Of a stretch of 64,000 bases of DNA, positions 33,775 through 42,674 are shown piece after piece; positions within the stretch are counted from its first letter, which is position 1, and each line of letters starts with the position of its first letter. A model generated the notes under the pieces. That model had not been told where the DNA came from and ran no database searches. It worked only from the letters and a program-made list of their open reading frames with translations. The position numbers were made by a program, and so were the translations under genes. The DNA comes from a bacterium (GTDB lineage: Bacteria; JAMCPX01): contig JAJYUJ010000005.1 in NCBI GenBank assembly GCA_021792615.1, forward strand, positions 1 to 64,000. Direction: 5' to 3'.

Positions 33775-34403
33775 GACCCGCTCCTTTCTCTGTGAATGCC
33801 GTCGAGCGTAAAACTTACGAGAATTTTTACCAGTTCATCCCGTTCATATCCATCGTAAATATACAATTGTGCAACCTGCGAAAGCATTCCAACCATCGCC
33901 CATCCAATGGTTTTAGCCTCCAGACGCTTCATGGGCCTGATGAATCCAAGCTGGGACGCGGTCAAAACCCTTATGCTCGTGTCTTCTGCAATGTTCTTAT
34001 AGGTCTGCCATAAAATACCCGCCAATTCTTCATTGTGGCTCAAGCCTTCGCGGAAAAGGATCATGAAGTGGCTTCTGTAATTGTCCACATACTCGAAGAA
34101 CGAACTGTATATGGCGTGCTGTGCGGTGGTTATGTCCCCGGGGCCGGCTGTCCTGCCTTTAAATGACTCCAGTTGTTTTTGAAACACATCCTCTATGTAA
34201 TTTCTCAACTCAGAGCCTATTCGTACAACCGCTTCGCCGAACACATGGGATTTGTCTTTGAAGTACAGGTAAAACGTTCCGGTACCAACACCTGCTTTCT
34301 TTGTAATCATAGGAACGGTTGTCTTTCTGAATCCCTTTGCCCCTATTACCTTGATTGCCGCATCTATCAAGCGCCTCTTGATAATCTCTTTTTTATTTAC
34401 CAT
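33771..34403 (-). CDS. TetR-family transcriptional regulator
   Basis: A 210-residue regulator. The N-terminal helix-turn-helix is clear: LIDAAIKVIGAKGFRKTTVPMITKKAGVGTGTFYLYFKDKSHVF, here split for reading as the helix pair around residues 12-55 with the TGTFYLYF recognition end. The helical C-terminal domain (about 70-205) should bind a ligand, likely an acyl-CoA given its neighbours. It is encoded inside the operon, between the oleate-hydratase-like gene and the epimerase, and probably represses it. A small palindrome upstream of the first gene (36220-36231) is a possible operator. Confidence 0.92.
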   Translation of the reverse strand: MVNKKEIIKRRLIDAAIKVIGAKGFRKTTVPMITKKAGVGTGTFYLYFKDKSHVFGEAVVRIGSELRNYIEDVFQKQLESFKGRTAGPGDITTAQHAIYSSFFEYVDNYRSHFMILFREGLSHNEELAGILWQTYKNIAEDTSIRVLTASQLGFIRPMKRLEAKTIGWAMVGMLSQVAQLYIYDGYERDELVKILVSFTLDGIHRERSGS

Positions 34404-34430
34404 ATCGATCCTCTCGGAAACGCATCGAAC

Positions 34431-36050
34431 TTACCTGAGCAGGGTGGGAAGCATCTTGAACAATGCCAGAGGGTTATTGACCTGCGTGTAAACCGGAGGG
34501 ACCTTCTCACCTGTATTTAAAAGATTACTCACTGCTATTTTCGCACATCTGATCGAAGACTCGACCAGCATGACGCATTCTCCGCTCTCGGTAAACTGCC
34601 CCATAAAAGCAAGGTTGGTCGATCCTTGCGGTACTACCTGTGGCCTGTCGCTCCTTTTTCTCGGCAAAAAGTGACTCATGACATACGGCAGCATCGCCGG
34701 GACACAGGTCGAATTCTTGAGGATGAGCGGCAGCTCTTTATCAAACCCAAGATGGCCGCACACTTCCGTCATGATGTCCTCACCGTTGCATTCGGACATC
34801 TTCTTGTTTACATAGTTTCCCTTTTCAAACGGCATAAATCCGCATGCGGCCCATATATATCTGCCATTGGGCTGATTACGGAAGTGCGGCTGGGCGGGGA
34901 CAAGCACCGACGAATGCCAGTTGGACTCTGTTAACGTTACCATGTTTGCCTGGCCAGGCTTGTTTCCGGTAAACTTTTCGTACAAATTTATAAATGTCCG
35001 GTCCCTGCTGTCTACCATGAAAATCATCCACGCGGACTGATCTCTATGACTGTCGAAATTAGCAGGATTGCCCAGTCCGGAACCCGGACGTTTTTTTACG
35101 ATATTTTCCCAGAGTGTCCATGAGCCGTCCAGTTTCCCGCTTTCAAGGGCTGCCGGTTCCGTTACGGAACCCCGTCTCAAATCTGCAACCATCGATCCGT
35201 TGGTGACGAATACAAAGTCATTGTCTCCGACATCAATCTTTTCGTTTTTTCCGTTTCTTGCATAGTAGAAGCGTTCAACGGTCAACTCGTCCTGTACCGG
35301 TTTAAAATCGAGGTCTGTTACCTTGCACCGCATCTCAAAATGAACGCCTTTTTCTTCCAGCCATTTCCGCATTGGCTCGGTCATTGAATTATAATTATTG
35401 TACGGTGTGACCACTTCCGCCCTGCCGCTCACCATTTTATGGACATCCTGCATAAATCTGCGCGCATAGCGCTTCATCTCAACAAGATCATTCCAATACT
35501 CGATGGCAAACATCGAAGAAAAAACCTTCCAGAAATTGGTAGTAAAAAAGGTGGGATCGAACCATGAGTCAATCCGGCGGTTCTCGATCCGGCTTTCCGG
35601 GATGTATACCAGCTTTAACAACTTGCCCAGATGCTTCCATTTCAACCCCATGGACTCCGCATTATCGGTGCGTTGATGGGCATGGATTAAGCGCGATCTG
35701 GCGTTCTTTTTGTGTTTATCGTTATATTCGAAAATTTCATCCGTGACCGATTTATCCGGTTGATCCAAAGAAGGTATCTCCGATAAGACATCCCAGGTAC
35801 AATTGTAGACCTTACGATGAAACTTCCAGTCGCCGAACGTAAAGTAACTCGTATCAGGCGTGCCTTCACCGTATAAACTCCCGCCAACACTTTCCCGTCC
35901 CTCAAAAATATGGATATTCTTCCCCGAAACGTGTGCATCCCTCACAGCAAAAATAGCTGCGGACAAACCGGCCATTCCGCCTCCGGCAATATAGACCTTC
36001 GTTTTATCCGTTACAGCGGGGACCCGTCCGACAACACCTTTCACCTTCAT
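34431..36050 (-). CDS. Oleate hydratase-family flavoprotein (divergent)
   Basis: A 539-residue FAD protein of the oleate hydratase (myosin-cross-reactive antigen) family. The dinucleotide motif is YIAGGGMAGLSAA; GKNIHIFEGRESVGGSLYG, CTWDVLSEIPSLD and the YNNYNS block (with the conserved Tyr) follow. Family members add water to unsaturated fatty acids using FAD as a structural cofactor. By eye, the catalytic Glu of the RExEN-type helix is replaced here (the equivalent stretch reads WKFHRKVYNC), so the reaction may differ. It is first in the large lipid operon, ahead of a TetR regulator. The ribosome site is AAGGAGGG. Confidence 0.83.
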   Translation of the reverse strand: MKVKGVVGRVPAVTDKTKVYIAGGGMAGLSAAIFAVRDAHVSGKNIHIFEGRESVGGSLYGEGTPDTSYFTFGDWKFHRKVYNCTWDVLSEIPSLDQPDKSVTDEIFEYNDKHKKNARSRLIHAHQRTDNAESMGLKWKHLGKLLKLVYIPESRIENRRIDSWFDPTFFTTNFWKVFSSMFAIEYWNDLVEMKRYARRFMQDVHKMVSGRAEVVTPYNNYNSMTEPMRKWLEEKGVHFEMRCKVTDLDFKPVQDELTVERFYYARNGKNEKIDVGDNDFVFVTNGSMVADLRRGSVTEPAALESGKLDGSWTLWENIVKKRPGSGLGNPANFDSHRDQSAWMIFMVDSRDRTFINLYEKFTGNKPGQANMVTLTESNWHSSVLVPAQPHFRNQPNGRYIWAACGFMPFEKGNYVNKKMSECNGEDIMTEVCGHLGFDKELPLILKNSTCVPAMLPYVMSHFLPRKRSDRPQVVPQGSTNLAFMGQFTESGECVMLVESSIRCAKIAVSNLLNTGEKVPPVYTQVNNPLALFKMLPTLLR

Positions 36051-36145
36051 AGTACGTTACCCTCCTTGAGCTGAAATTAAAAAAATATCTCTGAAAAATA
36101 TCTTTCAATAAGCATCTCCCTGAAAGCGCCCCCACTAAAATTAGC

Positions 36146-36173
36146 TTTTTACACATATTCCATGCGATGTCAA
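36146..36173 (-). promoter_or_regulatory. Candidate promoter for the lipid operon
   Basis: On the minus strand TTGACA (36168-36173), 16 bp, then TAAAAA (36146-36151), about 95 bp upstream of the oleate-hydratase-like gene. The -35 is perfect and the -10 weak. It would drive the whole run of minus-strand lipid genes. Confidence 0.45.
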
Positions 36174-36410
36174 GAAAAATATATTCAGTATTATTGATTA
36201 TGTTATATCCATATTTTACATGTAGTTACATTATATATATGAATATTATTTCATATTTATTTCTCTTTTGTGAATTAACTTATAAAAAATATGCGTTTGA
36301 TAAATAGGAAAGTTTATGCAATGAACGAGGGGGTATCCACCCGGCAGTGAAGGGGCGAGCGTCAAATAAAGGTAGTCTTCGAAAATCCGGGAAAAGAAAC
36401 ACAGAAGTTC
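36174..36410. other. AT-rich non-coding stretch
   Basis: Between the lipid-operon promoter and the dispersed repeat I find no convincing gene on either strand. The part nearest the promoter is very AT-rich and contains ATGTA-GT-TACAT (36220-36231), a small palindrome about 47 bp upstream of the -35 box that could bind the TetR protein. The rest has no recognisable structure. Confidence 0.4.
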
Positions 36411-36514
36411 TGTCATTGCAGGCCGACGGGCACACAGCGAAGCTGGGTCGAGCAATCCCTATGCTTGTAGATTGCTTCGTCTTCCCGCCTCCGGCTGGAC
36501 TCCTCGCAATGACA
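36411..36514. repeat. Dispersed palindromic intergenic repeat, copy 1
   Basis: A 104-bp element bounded by TGTCATTGC and its reverse complement GCAATGACA. Internally, paired GATTGC/GCAATC blocks give nested inverted repeats. The complement strand shares a long core with the second copy near 60.1 kb: GATTGC, (C)GACCC, GCTT(C/T)GCTGTGT and GCAATGAC in the same order and spacing. Elements of this type (TCATTGCGAGGAG...) are known as dispersed repeats in several Desulfobacterota and relatives. It carries no gene. Confidence 0.75.
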
Positions 36515-36536
36515 AGCTTACAGAGGACTTAAACCT

Positions 36537-36606
36537 CGTCTTAACCCCCCTTTTCCCACTTATCAGGGGGGGTACTTTCACCTGTCAAGGGAGAATGAGG
36601 GGGTTA
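36537..36606. repeat. C/G-run inverted repeat next to the dispersed element
   Basis: AACCCCC at one end and GGGGGTT at the other form an outer inverted repeat, with an inner CCCCCC/GGGGGG hairpin. It looks like a second, unrelated class of intergenic repeat placed directly beside the palindromic element. It precedes the thioesterase stop, so it could also act as a bidirectional transcription stop. Confidence 0.45.
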
Positions 36607-36663
36607 CGGATCGCGGGATTGAGCGAATAAGTAAACTTTTCTCCCGTATGTTCCGGGTAACTA

Positions 36664-37137
36664 TTACGTTCCCTGCACCTTGCGGCCAAGGCGTTCTCTC
36701 TGACGCATCTCGCCCTGCTGCCATCGCTCGCGCTCTTCATCTGATACCAGCGATAGACGCGGGACCTCTACGGGACGTCCCTCTCCATTCAGTGCAACGT
36801 AGACGATATACGCCCGGTTCGTTATTCTTCGTCTGCCGGTTAGGATCTCTTCCGCTTCGACCACAACCTCTGTTTCCATGGAGGTGCGGCCCACATATGT
36901 AAGACGTGCACTGAAAGTGACAAGGTCACCTATATGGACGGGCTCAAGAAATGTAAGGGAATCCACGGCAACCGTGACAGCCGGTTCCCTTGCATGACGT
37001 GTGGCACACATAGCACCGGCATCATCCATAAGCTTCATGAGCACACCACCGTGTATATTGCCGAGGTTGTTTGCGTGCTCGGGCTGCATAAGCTGGCTCA
37101 AAACGAGTTCAGAATCTTTAACCTTTTTGGCTTCCAT
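36664..37137 (-). CDS. Acyl-CoA thioesterase (hotdog fold)
   Basis: A 157-residue hotdog-fold thioesterase of the YciA/acyl-CoA hydrolase group. The core NLGNIHGGVLMKLMDDAGAMCA contains the active-site Asp and the substrate helix; TVAVDSLTFLEPVHIGDLVTF is the usual next strand set. It would hydrolyse acyl-CoAs and regulate the CoA pool. The tail is Arg/Glu/Gln-rich (ERERWQQGEMRQRERL). It stands alone between the lipid operon and purM. AAAGGA precedes the ATG at good spacing. Confidence 0.88.
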   Translation of the reverse strand: MEAKKVKDSELVLSQLMQPEHANNLGNIHGGVLMKLMDDAGAMCATRHAREPAVTVAVDSLTFLEPVHIGDLVTFSARLTYVGRTSMETEVVVEAEEILTGRRRITNRAYIVYVALNGEGRPVEVPRLSLVSDEERERWQQGEMRQRERLGRKVQGT

Positions 37138-37386
37138 AGAAAGTATCCTTTCTCTTTTTTATCATTTAAAAGCCGTTCTACCCTTTTCAGTAACGGTTTT
37201 TGTTTAAATATAATCCTCAAAAGTGAATTGGGAAGACTGGCCCTCGTGAAAACGGGGTGAAGGAAGGTTGTGCTCAGAATACTCTGTAGTAAAAAGAACT
37301 TGTTTTTGCGGGCAGAAACGAATAACTCTGTCATCAGTACGGACAAACAAACCTTTGTATAGTATGTTCCGGGTTACTCTTCGATA

Positions 37387-38418
37387 TTATATAAATTCCA
37401 CCCTTTGCATTTTTTCGCCAAAGCGGCGCATTTCCCCTATGACAAATGCCTTCTGCCGCTGGGCTCGTATTGTGGTTAAGGCCTTTTGAGCGCTGTTCTT
37501 GTCCACAACGAGTACCATACCGAGTCCGTTATTGAATGTCCTTATCATCTCCATGTCATCGACATTGCCGAGCCCCTTGATCATCTCAAAGACCACTGGC
37601 CTGTCCCATGAATCCGTTTCAATAACAGCACTGAACTGTTTCGGGAAGACGCGCGGCAGGTTTTCGGTTATACCGCCCCCTGTTATGTGCGCCGCTGCCT
37701 TTATGAGCTTTTGTTGTACCAGCTTTTCTATGACCCGCACATAGATGATCGTCGGCTTGAGCAGCTCTTCACCGAGGGTGCACCCGAGCTCATCGATATA
37801 AGCGCCGAGCTTCATCTTTTTCTTTTCGAGGAGTACATACCGTGCCAGGGAATAACCGTTGCTGTGGAGCCCGCTGGAGCCTATGCCGATCAGCACATCC
37901 CCCTGCCGTATCGCAGACCCGTCTATGATCCTGTCTTTCTCGACAACGCCGGTCACAAATCCTGCAAGGTCATACTCGTCGTCCGCATAAAAACCGGGCA
38001 GTTCCGCTGTTTCTCCTCCTATCAATGTACAATCGGCCTGTTTACATCCGTTCACGATCCCCTTCACGATATCCGTAACGATGTCGAGACGGATCTTCGA
38101 TGTGGCTATATAATCGAGGAACACCGCGGGCCGCGCTCCGTTCACCACGATATCGTTCACATTCATGGCCACGAGATCGATGCCGACCGTATCGTGAATG
38201 TCCATCTCAAAGGCGATCTTGAGTTTTGTTCCCACACCGTCGGTCGACGTGACTATCACCGGATGCCTGTACTGCCTCCTGTCTATCTCAAACAGGCCTG
38301 CAAAACCGCCGATGCCCGACAGTACGCCTTTTTTGATGGTACTCCGCGCCAAAGGCTTTATCCGTTCGACAAAGGCATTGCCCTTGTCTATACTGACACC
38401 GGCATCGCTGTACTTCAT
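37387..38418 (-). CDS. purM: Phosphoribosylformylglycinamidine cyclo-ligase
   Basis: A 343-residue ATP-dependent ligase that closes the imidazole ring in purine synthesis. Typical PurM stretches: SGIGGFAGLFEI, VTSTDGVGTKLKIAF, DLVAMNVNDIVVNGA, LIGGETAELPGFY and GIGSSGLHSNGYSL. Length is normal. Only one base separates it from the ftsZ stop, so it appears to be the last gene transcribed from the division cluster. The upstream 250 bp after its stop hold no gene I can support. Confidence 0.95.
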   Translation of the reverse strand: MKYSDAGVSIDKGNAFVERIKPLARSTIKKGVLSGIGGFAGLFEIDRRQYRHPVIVTSTDGVGTKLKIAFEMDIHDTVGIDLVAMNVNDIVVNGARPAVFLDYIATSKIRLDIVTDIVKGIVNGCKQADCTLIGGETAELPGFYADDEYDLAGFVTGVVEKDRIIDGSAIRQGDVLIGIGSSGLHSNGYSLARYVLLEKKKMKLGAYIDELGCTLGEELLKPTIIYVRVIEKLVQQKLIKAAAHITGGGITENLPRVFPKQFSAVIETDSWDRPVVFEMIKGLGNVDDMEMIRTFNNGLGMVLVVDKNSAQKALTTIRAQRQKAFVIGEMRRFGEKMQRVEFI

Positions 38419-38419
38419 G

Positions 38420-39571
38420 TTAATCTGCTTTCTTTCTCAGAAATGTGGGAATATCGAGTTCATCTTCGTCATATCCGGTCAGCATGACCTTTTTAACGGA
38501 TTTCACAGAATCGATCTCGTCTATCTTTTTATCCGTGCGCTTAAACGCCGGGATATCCCTGTCTCCGTTGTTGTGGATAACCGAAAGCTTGCCCGGGTAC
38601 TTGTCCTTCGTATTCCTCTCTCCGAAGCCGGTCGCAATCACCGTAACATTGAGGTTTTCACCCATATTGTCGTCAATGACCGTGCCGTAGATCACATTGG
38701 CATTTTCATCGACCTGTTCCTTGACAAGCTCGCATGCCTCTTTCACTTCGTTGAGCGTAAGGGACGCATCGCCGGTAATATTGATCAACACACCTTTCGC
38801 ACCGTTTATGGATATATCCTCGAGCAAGGGGTTCGATATGGCTTCCTGAGCAGCATCCTTTGCCCTCTTCTCACCGCCGCTTTTCCCGGTACCCATCATG
38901 GCCATACCCATCTCGCCCATGACCGTTTTTACATCGGCAAAATCAACATTCACGAGCCCCGGGATTGTTATGATGTCCGATATGCCTCTGACGGCATGAA
39001 CGAGCACATCATCAACCTTCACGTAGGCTTCGAGTACCGTGGTCTTATTATCCGAGATATTGAACAACCGGTCGTTCGGAATAACGATCAGGGTGTCGAC
39101 ATACTGGCTCAGCTCTTCGATGCCCTTTTCCGCCTTTGAAATTCTCTTCTTCCCTTCAAATTCGAACGGCTTGGTCACTACGGCCACGACGAGCGCACCG
39201 AGAGACTTGGCGAGCTCCGCTATTACCGGACTTGCGCCGGTCCCGGTTCCTCCTCCCATACCCGCGGTCAGGAAGATCATGTCGGCACCGGTCAACGCAT
39301 CTTTTATCTTCGCCTCATCCTCCAACGCTGCTTCTTTCCCAATGTCCGGATTTGCACCAGCACCGAGCCCTTTCGTCAATTTGGCGCCGAGCTGAATTTT
39401 GTAGGTCGCCTTGTTTCTCGTCAGCACCTGCATATCCGTATTGGCAGCAATAAAGTCTACACCTTTCATTCCCTGCTTTATCATTGTATTCACGGCATTT
39501 CCTCCGCCGCCGCCCACACCAATCACCTTGATCTTTGCAGAATGATGATACTCATTACTTAACTCAAACAT
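38420..39571 (-). CDS. ftsZ: Cell division protein FtsZ
   Basis: A 383-residue tubulin-like GTPase forming the Z-ring. The GTP-binding tubulin signature [12 protein letters not shown] is intact, as are [14 protein letters not shown] near the N-terminus and DFADVKTVM in the T7-loop region ([11 protein letters not shown]) that completes the neighbour's active site. The C-terminus ends [14 protein letters not shown], the conserved tail peptide that binds FtsA and other partners. MFELSNEYH is the start, behind AGGAGG; an upstream in-frame ATG would overlap ftsA. Confidence 0.97.
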   Translation of the reverse strand: MFELSNEYHHSAKIKVIGVGGGGGNAVNTMIKQGMKGVDFIAANTDMQVLTRNKATYKIQLGAKLTKGLGAGANPDIGKEAALEDEAKIKDALTGADMIFLTAGMGGGTGTGASPVIAELAKSLGALVVAVVTKPFEFEGKKRISKAEKGIEELSQYVDTLIVIPNDRLFNISDNKTTVLEAYVKVDDVLVHAVRGISDIITIPGLVNVDFADVKTVMGEMGMAMMGTGKSGGEKRAKDAAQEAISNPLLEDISINGAKGVLINITGDASLTLNEVKEACELVKEQVDENANVIYGTVIDDNMGENLNVTVIATGFGERNTKDKYPGKLSVIHNNGDRDIPAFKRTDKKIDEIDSVKSVKKVMLTGYDEDELDIPTFLRKKAD

Positions 39572-39572
39572 T

Positions 39573-40817
39573 TTATCCTCCTTTTCTAACAAACAATTTT
39601 GAAGCTATATTCGAAAAAAACTCTCTGATACTTCTCAGCAGATCTATGTCCCTGCCGTTGTACGCCCTGACATGTGTATGTTTACTCCCGTAGATGACCA
39701 ACCCCACCGCTGTTGCGTACGACGGGTCCTTCACGACGTCCGTAAGCCCTCCGACACCGAGGGGAAAACCGATCCGTACCGGCAGATTGAATATCTGTTC
39801 ACCGAGGTCGACAATGCCGTCCAGCAAAGAACTACCGCCGGTCAGGACAACACCCGCCGAAATAAACTCCTTGAATCCGGACTTCACGAGCTCCTTGTCG
39901 ACGAGAGACAGGATCTCTTCGACCCTGAGTTCTATTATCTCTGCGAGCGTCGAGCGGGATATTGTCCTCGGCTTCCTGTTGCCGATACCCGGGACTTCGA
40001 CCATCTCGGCCTTGTCCACGTTTGTCCTCAGCGCAGTGCCGTATTTTATCTTGATCTTCTCGGCTTCATGGATGGGCGTTCTTAAACCAACGGACACGTC
40101 CTTGGTGATGTGTTCGCCTCCAAGGCCTATAACACTCGTGTATTTTATGCTTCCGTCGTAGAATATCGCTATGTCAGTCGTGCCCCCGCCGATATCTACG
40201 ATAACGACACCGAGGTCCTTCTCTTCCGGGTTCAACACTGCTTCACTCGAGGCTATGGATTGAAGGGCGATGTCGGAAACGATAAGTCCCGACCTGTTGC
40301 ATGCCTTTATGATGTTCATCGAAGACGACATGTTCGCAGTCACGATGTGCACCTTGGCTTCAAGCCGTACGCCGGACATTCCGGTCGGGTCCTTTATACC
40401 TCCCTGATCGTCGATTATGAACTCATACGGTATAACATGGATGACCTCCCTGTCCTGGGGTATGGGCATAGCCTTTGCGGCATCAACGACCCTCTTGATA
40501 TCGCTTGCTTTCACTTCCCGGTCTTTTATCGCGATCACACCGTTACTGTTGAAGCTCTTGATGTGATCCCCGGCTATGCCGGTGTAGATACTCGATATGT
40601 CATAGTCGGACATAAGCTCCGCTTCTTCGATGGCCTGCCGAATTGCCTTGACCGTCGCTTCGATATTGATGATGTTCCCCTTGCTCAAGCCGTGAGACGG
40701 CGACACCTTCCCTATACCGACGATATCTATCATGCCTTCTTTCAGCTCTCCCACAATCGCGCATATCTTTGTTGTGCCTATATCAAGGCCAACAATCATA
40801 TTATCCTTTTTTGGCAC
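39573..40817 (-). CDS. ftsA: Cell division protein FtsA
   Basis: A 414-residue actin-like ATPase that tethers FtsZ to the membrane. The nucleotide-binding blocks are visible: [31 protein letters not shown] and [13 protein letters not shown]. The 1C subdomain lies between about residues 85 and 165. The C-terminus has the amphipathic membrane-targeting helix ([19 protein letters not shown]). Overlaps ftsQ by 17 bases, a sign of tight coupling. Confidence 0.95.
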   Translation of the reverse strand: MPKKDNMIVGLDIGTTKICAIVGELKEGMIDIVGIGKVSPSHGLSKGNIINIEATVKAIRQAIEEAELMSDYDISSIYTGIAGDHIKSFNSNGVIAIKDREVKASDIKRVVDAAKAMPIPQDREVIHVIPYEFIIDDQGGIKDPTGMSGVRLEAKVHIVTANMSSSMNIIKACNRSGLIVSDIALQSIASSEAVLNPEEKDLGVVIVDIGGGTTDIAIFYDGSIKYTSVIGLGGEHITKDVSVGLRTPIHEAEKIKIKYGTALRTNVDKAEMVEVPGIGNRKPRTISRSTLAEIIELRVEEILSLVDKELVKSGFKEFISAGVVLTGGSSLLDGIVDLGEQIFNLPVRIGFPLGVGGLTDVVKDPSYATAVGLVIYGSKHTHVRAYNGRDIDLLRSIREFFSNIASKLFVRKGG

Positions 40818-41724
40818 TGTTGTTCACCTCCTTTAATGGATTCGCAACACCTGTGTTGCCTGTCAAAGAATGGCTGTTATGCCCCTGTCCATCCGTGCCG
40901 GACAGGACGCCCTGCTTATAACGGAAAACCCCCATACCGGAAAAACGCAGATCGACACGGGAAAACAGCTGCATCCTGTCTCCGAAATGCCGTATTAAAT
41001 CGTTCAACTTGTCTATCCTCGAAACAAGCTCGTTCCTGCCGAACTTGATTAGCAGTCCGTCTGTCGTGATTACCGAATACCCGGTAGCGTCGACGTGAAG
41101 CTCCGATATATCCTTTCCGACGACAATCGAATTCCGGTCGAGTTCCTGTATAAAGGACACAGCATCGGCGACGGGCTGCAGCGGTACGTCCATAAAGCCG
41201 GGGTTTCTGAACACAAAACCGGTAATAACCGGATAATTGGTTGAATCGTTTTCGTTCAACTGCTTGAAAATGATGCCGTGATCATCAACATAGTACAGCC
41301 TGTCCAGCAGGATCATACAGTATGCCTTTCGCTCGGTAACCGTAATATCGATCCTGTGCGGCGGCGACTTTCTTATGGACACGCTGTTTATCCAGGGTAT
41401 GGACAAAATGTTCTTTCTTATGGTTTTCAGCGGAATGGAGAAGATATTCTCTCCCATGCTCAGTCCTGAAGCCTTTATGATCTCCATCGGCAGAACGTGT
41501 TCGTATCCTCTGACACTCACCTGTTTCAGGGCAAATATTTTCGATGTGCTGACAAAGCCCGCAGCTTTATTGTACAAGACATAGCTGCCGAAACACAGAC
41601 CCGCGACGGCAAGGAGAGAGCCGGAATATTTCAGGTAGGAACGCATCCCGACGCGCCTCTTAAGGCGCATGTGCGATGCGTTCTTATGCCGCGCTTTGAA
41701 ATCAAAACCCACGAATTCACTCAT
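40801..41724 (-). CDS. ftsQ: Cell division protein FtsQ
   Basis: A 307-residue bitopic membrane protein linking early and late divisome parts. A basic cytoplasmic N-terminus (ARHKNASHMRLKRRVGMRS) precedes one membrane helix (about residues 33-50), then a POTRA domain (FALKQVSVRGYEHVLPMEI ... RIDITVTERKAYCMI) and the FtsQ-type beta domain. The C-terminus is Gly/Ser/Asn-rich and probably disordered. Between ddl and ftsA, its canonical place; it overlaps ddl by four bases. Confidence 0.9.
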   Translation of the reverse strand: MSEFVGFDFKARHKNASHMRLKRRVGMRSYLKYSGSLLAVAGLCFGSYVLYNKAAGFVSTSKIFALKQVSVRGYEHVLPMEIIKASGLSMGENIFSIPLKTIRKNILSIPWINSVSIRKSPPHRIDITVTERKAYCMILLDRLYYVDDHGIIFKQLNENDSTNYPVITGFVFRNPGFMDVPLQPVADAVSFIQELDRNSIVVGKDISELHVDATGYSVITTDGLLIKFGRNELVSRIDKLNDLIRHFGDRMQLFSRVDLRFSGMGVFRYKQGVLSGTDGQGHNSHSLTGNTGVANPLKEVNNSAKKG

Positions 41725-42674
41725 TCAATTTTTCCTTTTAACGAAGCAGATTGCAGTATGCCTTCAATAAGGCCTTCATAATTCATACCCTTGCTCTCGG
41801 CTATTTTCGGCACGTAGCTCAACGAGGTAAGTCCCGGGAGCGTATTGACTTCCAGCAGATATGGCCGGCCGGCAGATGCAACCTTGAAATCGATCCTCGA
41901 GTAAAAGCTGCATCCGAGCAGTGCATGCGCATTCAAAGCGGCCTCTTCAATAGACTTGACCACGCTGTCCGGAAACGATGGAGGGATATTGAACACCTCC
42001 ATTCCCTCCGTATACTTGACTTCGTAATCCAGGAACTCTCTTTGGGATCCGCCCTGAATCCCGATCTCCATGGATCCGAGGACTTTATCGTCATAAATCG
42101 CAACGGTAATATCCTTGCCCTCTATGAATTTTTCTATGAGCACACGGCGGTCATACTTGAAGGCCCCTGCAAATGCCGCGGGCAGATCTCCGGGCGCCGT
42201 TACCTTGCTGATCCCGATACTCGAACCTTCGCAGGCCGGTTTTATGATGTATGGCAGGTTCATACCACTCTCTTTTATCAGTTGCGCATACTCGATAGGC
42301 TTGTTCACGGCAAGGTATTGCGGCGTCAGTATGCCTGCACTGGTAAGAAGGTGCTTCGTAAAGATTTTATCCATTGCGACCGCACTTGCCGTCGTACCGG
42401 AACCTGTATACGGAATACCCATCAGTTCCAAAAGCCCCTGTACAACGCCGTCTTCTCCCCATTTGCCGTGGAGTGCGTTGAATGCTATCTCTATGTTCAT
42501 TTCTTTCAGTTTTAAGGGCAGGCCCCGGTCTACTTCCACCGTAACCGCATGATACCCGAGTGCGGTCAGCGCATGAAAAACCGCTTCGCCGGTCATCTTC
42601 GAGATGCCCCTCTCTGCGGACAGGCCGCCGAGCAAAACGCCGATCTTCATTTTTTTCGTTACCGTGTTCTTCAT
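41721..42674 (-). CDS. ddl: D-alanine--D-alanine ligase
   Basis: A 317-residue ATP-grasp ligase producing the D-Ala-D-Ala end of the peptidoglycan stem. Characteristic stretches: GVLLGGLSAERGISKMTG, NALHGKWGEDGVVQGLLELMGIPYTG, IIKPACEGSSIGISKV and the metal-binding LLEVNTLPGLTSLS. Length is normal. It overlaps murB and ftsQ by four bases each. Confidence 0.95.
   Translation of the reverse strand: MKNTVTKKMKIGVLLGGLSAERGISKMTGEAVFHALTALGYHAVTVEVDRGLPLKLKEMNIEIAFNALHGKWGEDGVVQGLLELMGIPYTGSGTTASAVAMDKIFTKHLLTSAGILTPQYLAVNKPIEYAQLIKESGMNLPYIIKPACEGSSIGISKVTAPGDLPAAFAGAFKYDRRVLIEKFIEGKDITVAIYDDKVLGSMEIGIQGGSQREFLDYEVKYTEGMEVFNIPPSFPDSVVKSIEEAALNAHALLGCSFYSRIDFKVASAGRPYLLEVNTLPGLTSLSYVPKIAESKGMNYEGLIEGILQSASLKGKIE

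Noticed and set aside
37098-37346. Possible 82-residue basic protein between purM and the thioesterase
   Set aside because: Overlaps the thioesterase start in another frame, has no ribosome site and only low-complexity basic sequence.
40110-41048. A 312-codon plus-strand open frame across ftsA and ftsQ
   Set aside because: Spans two well-supported genes on the other strand; no domain seen.
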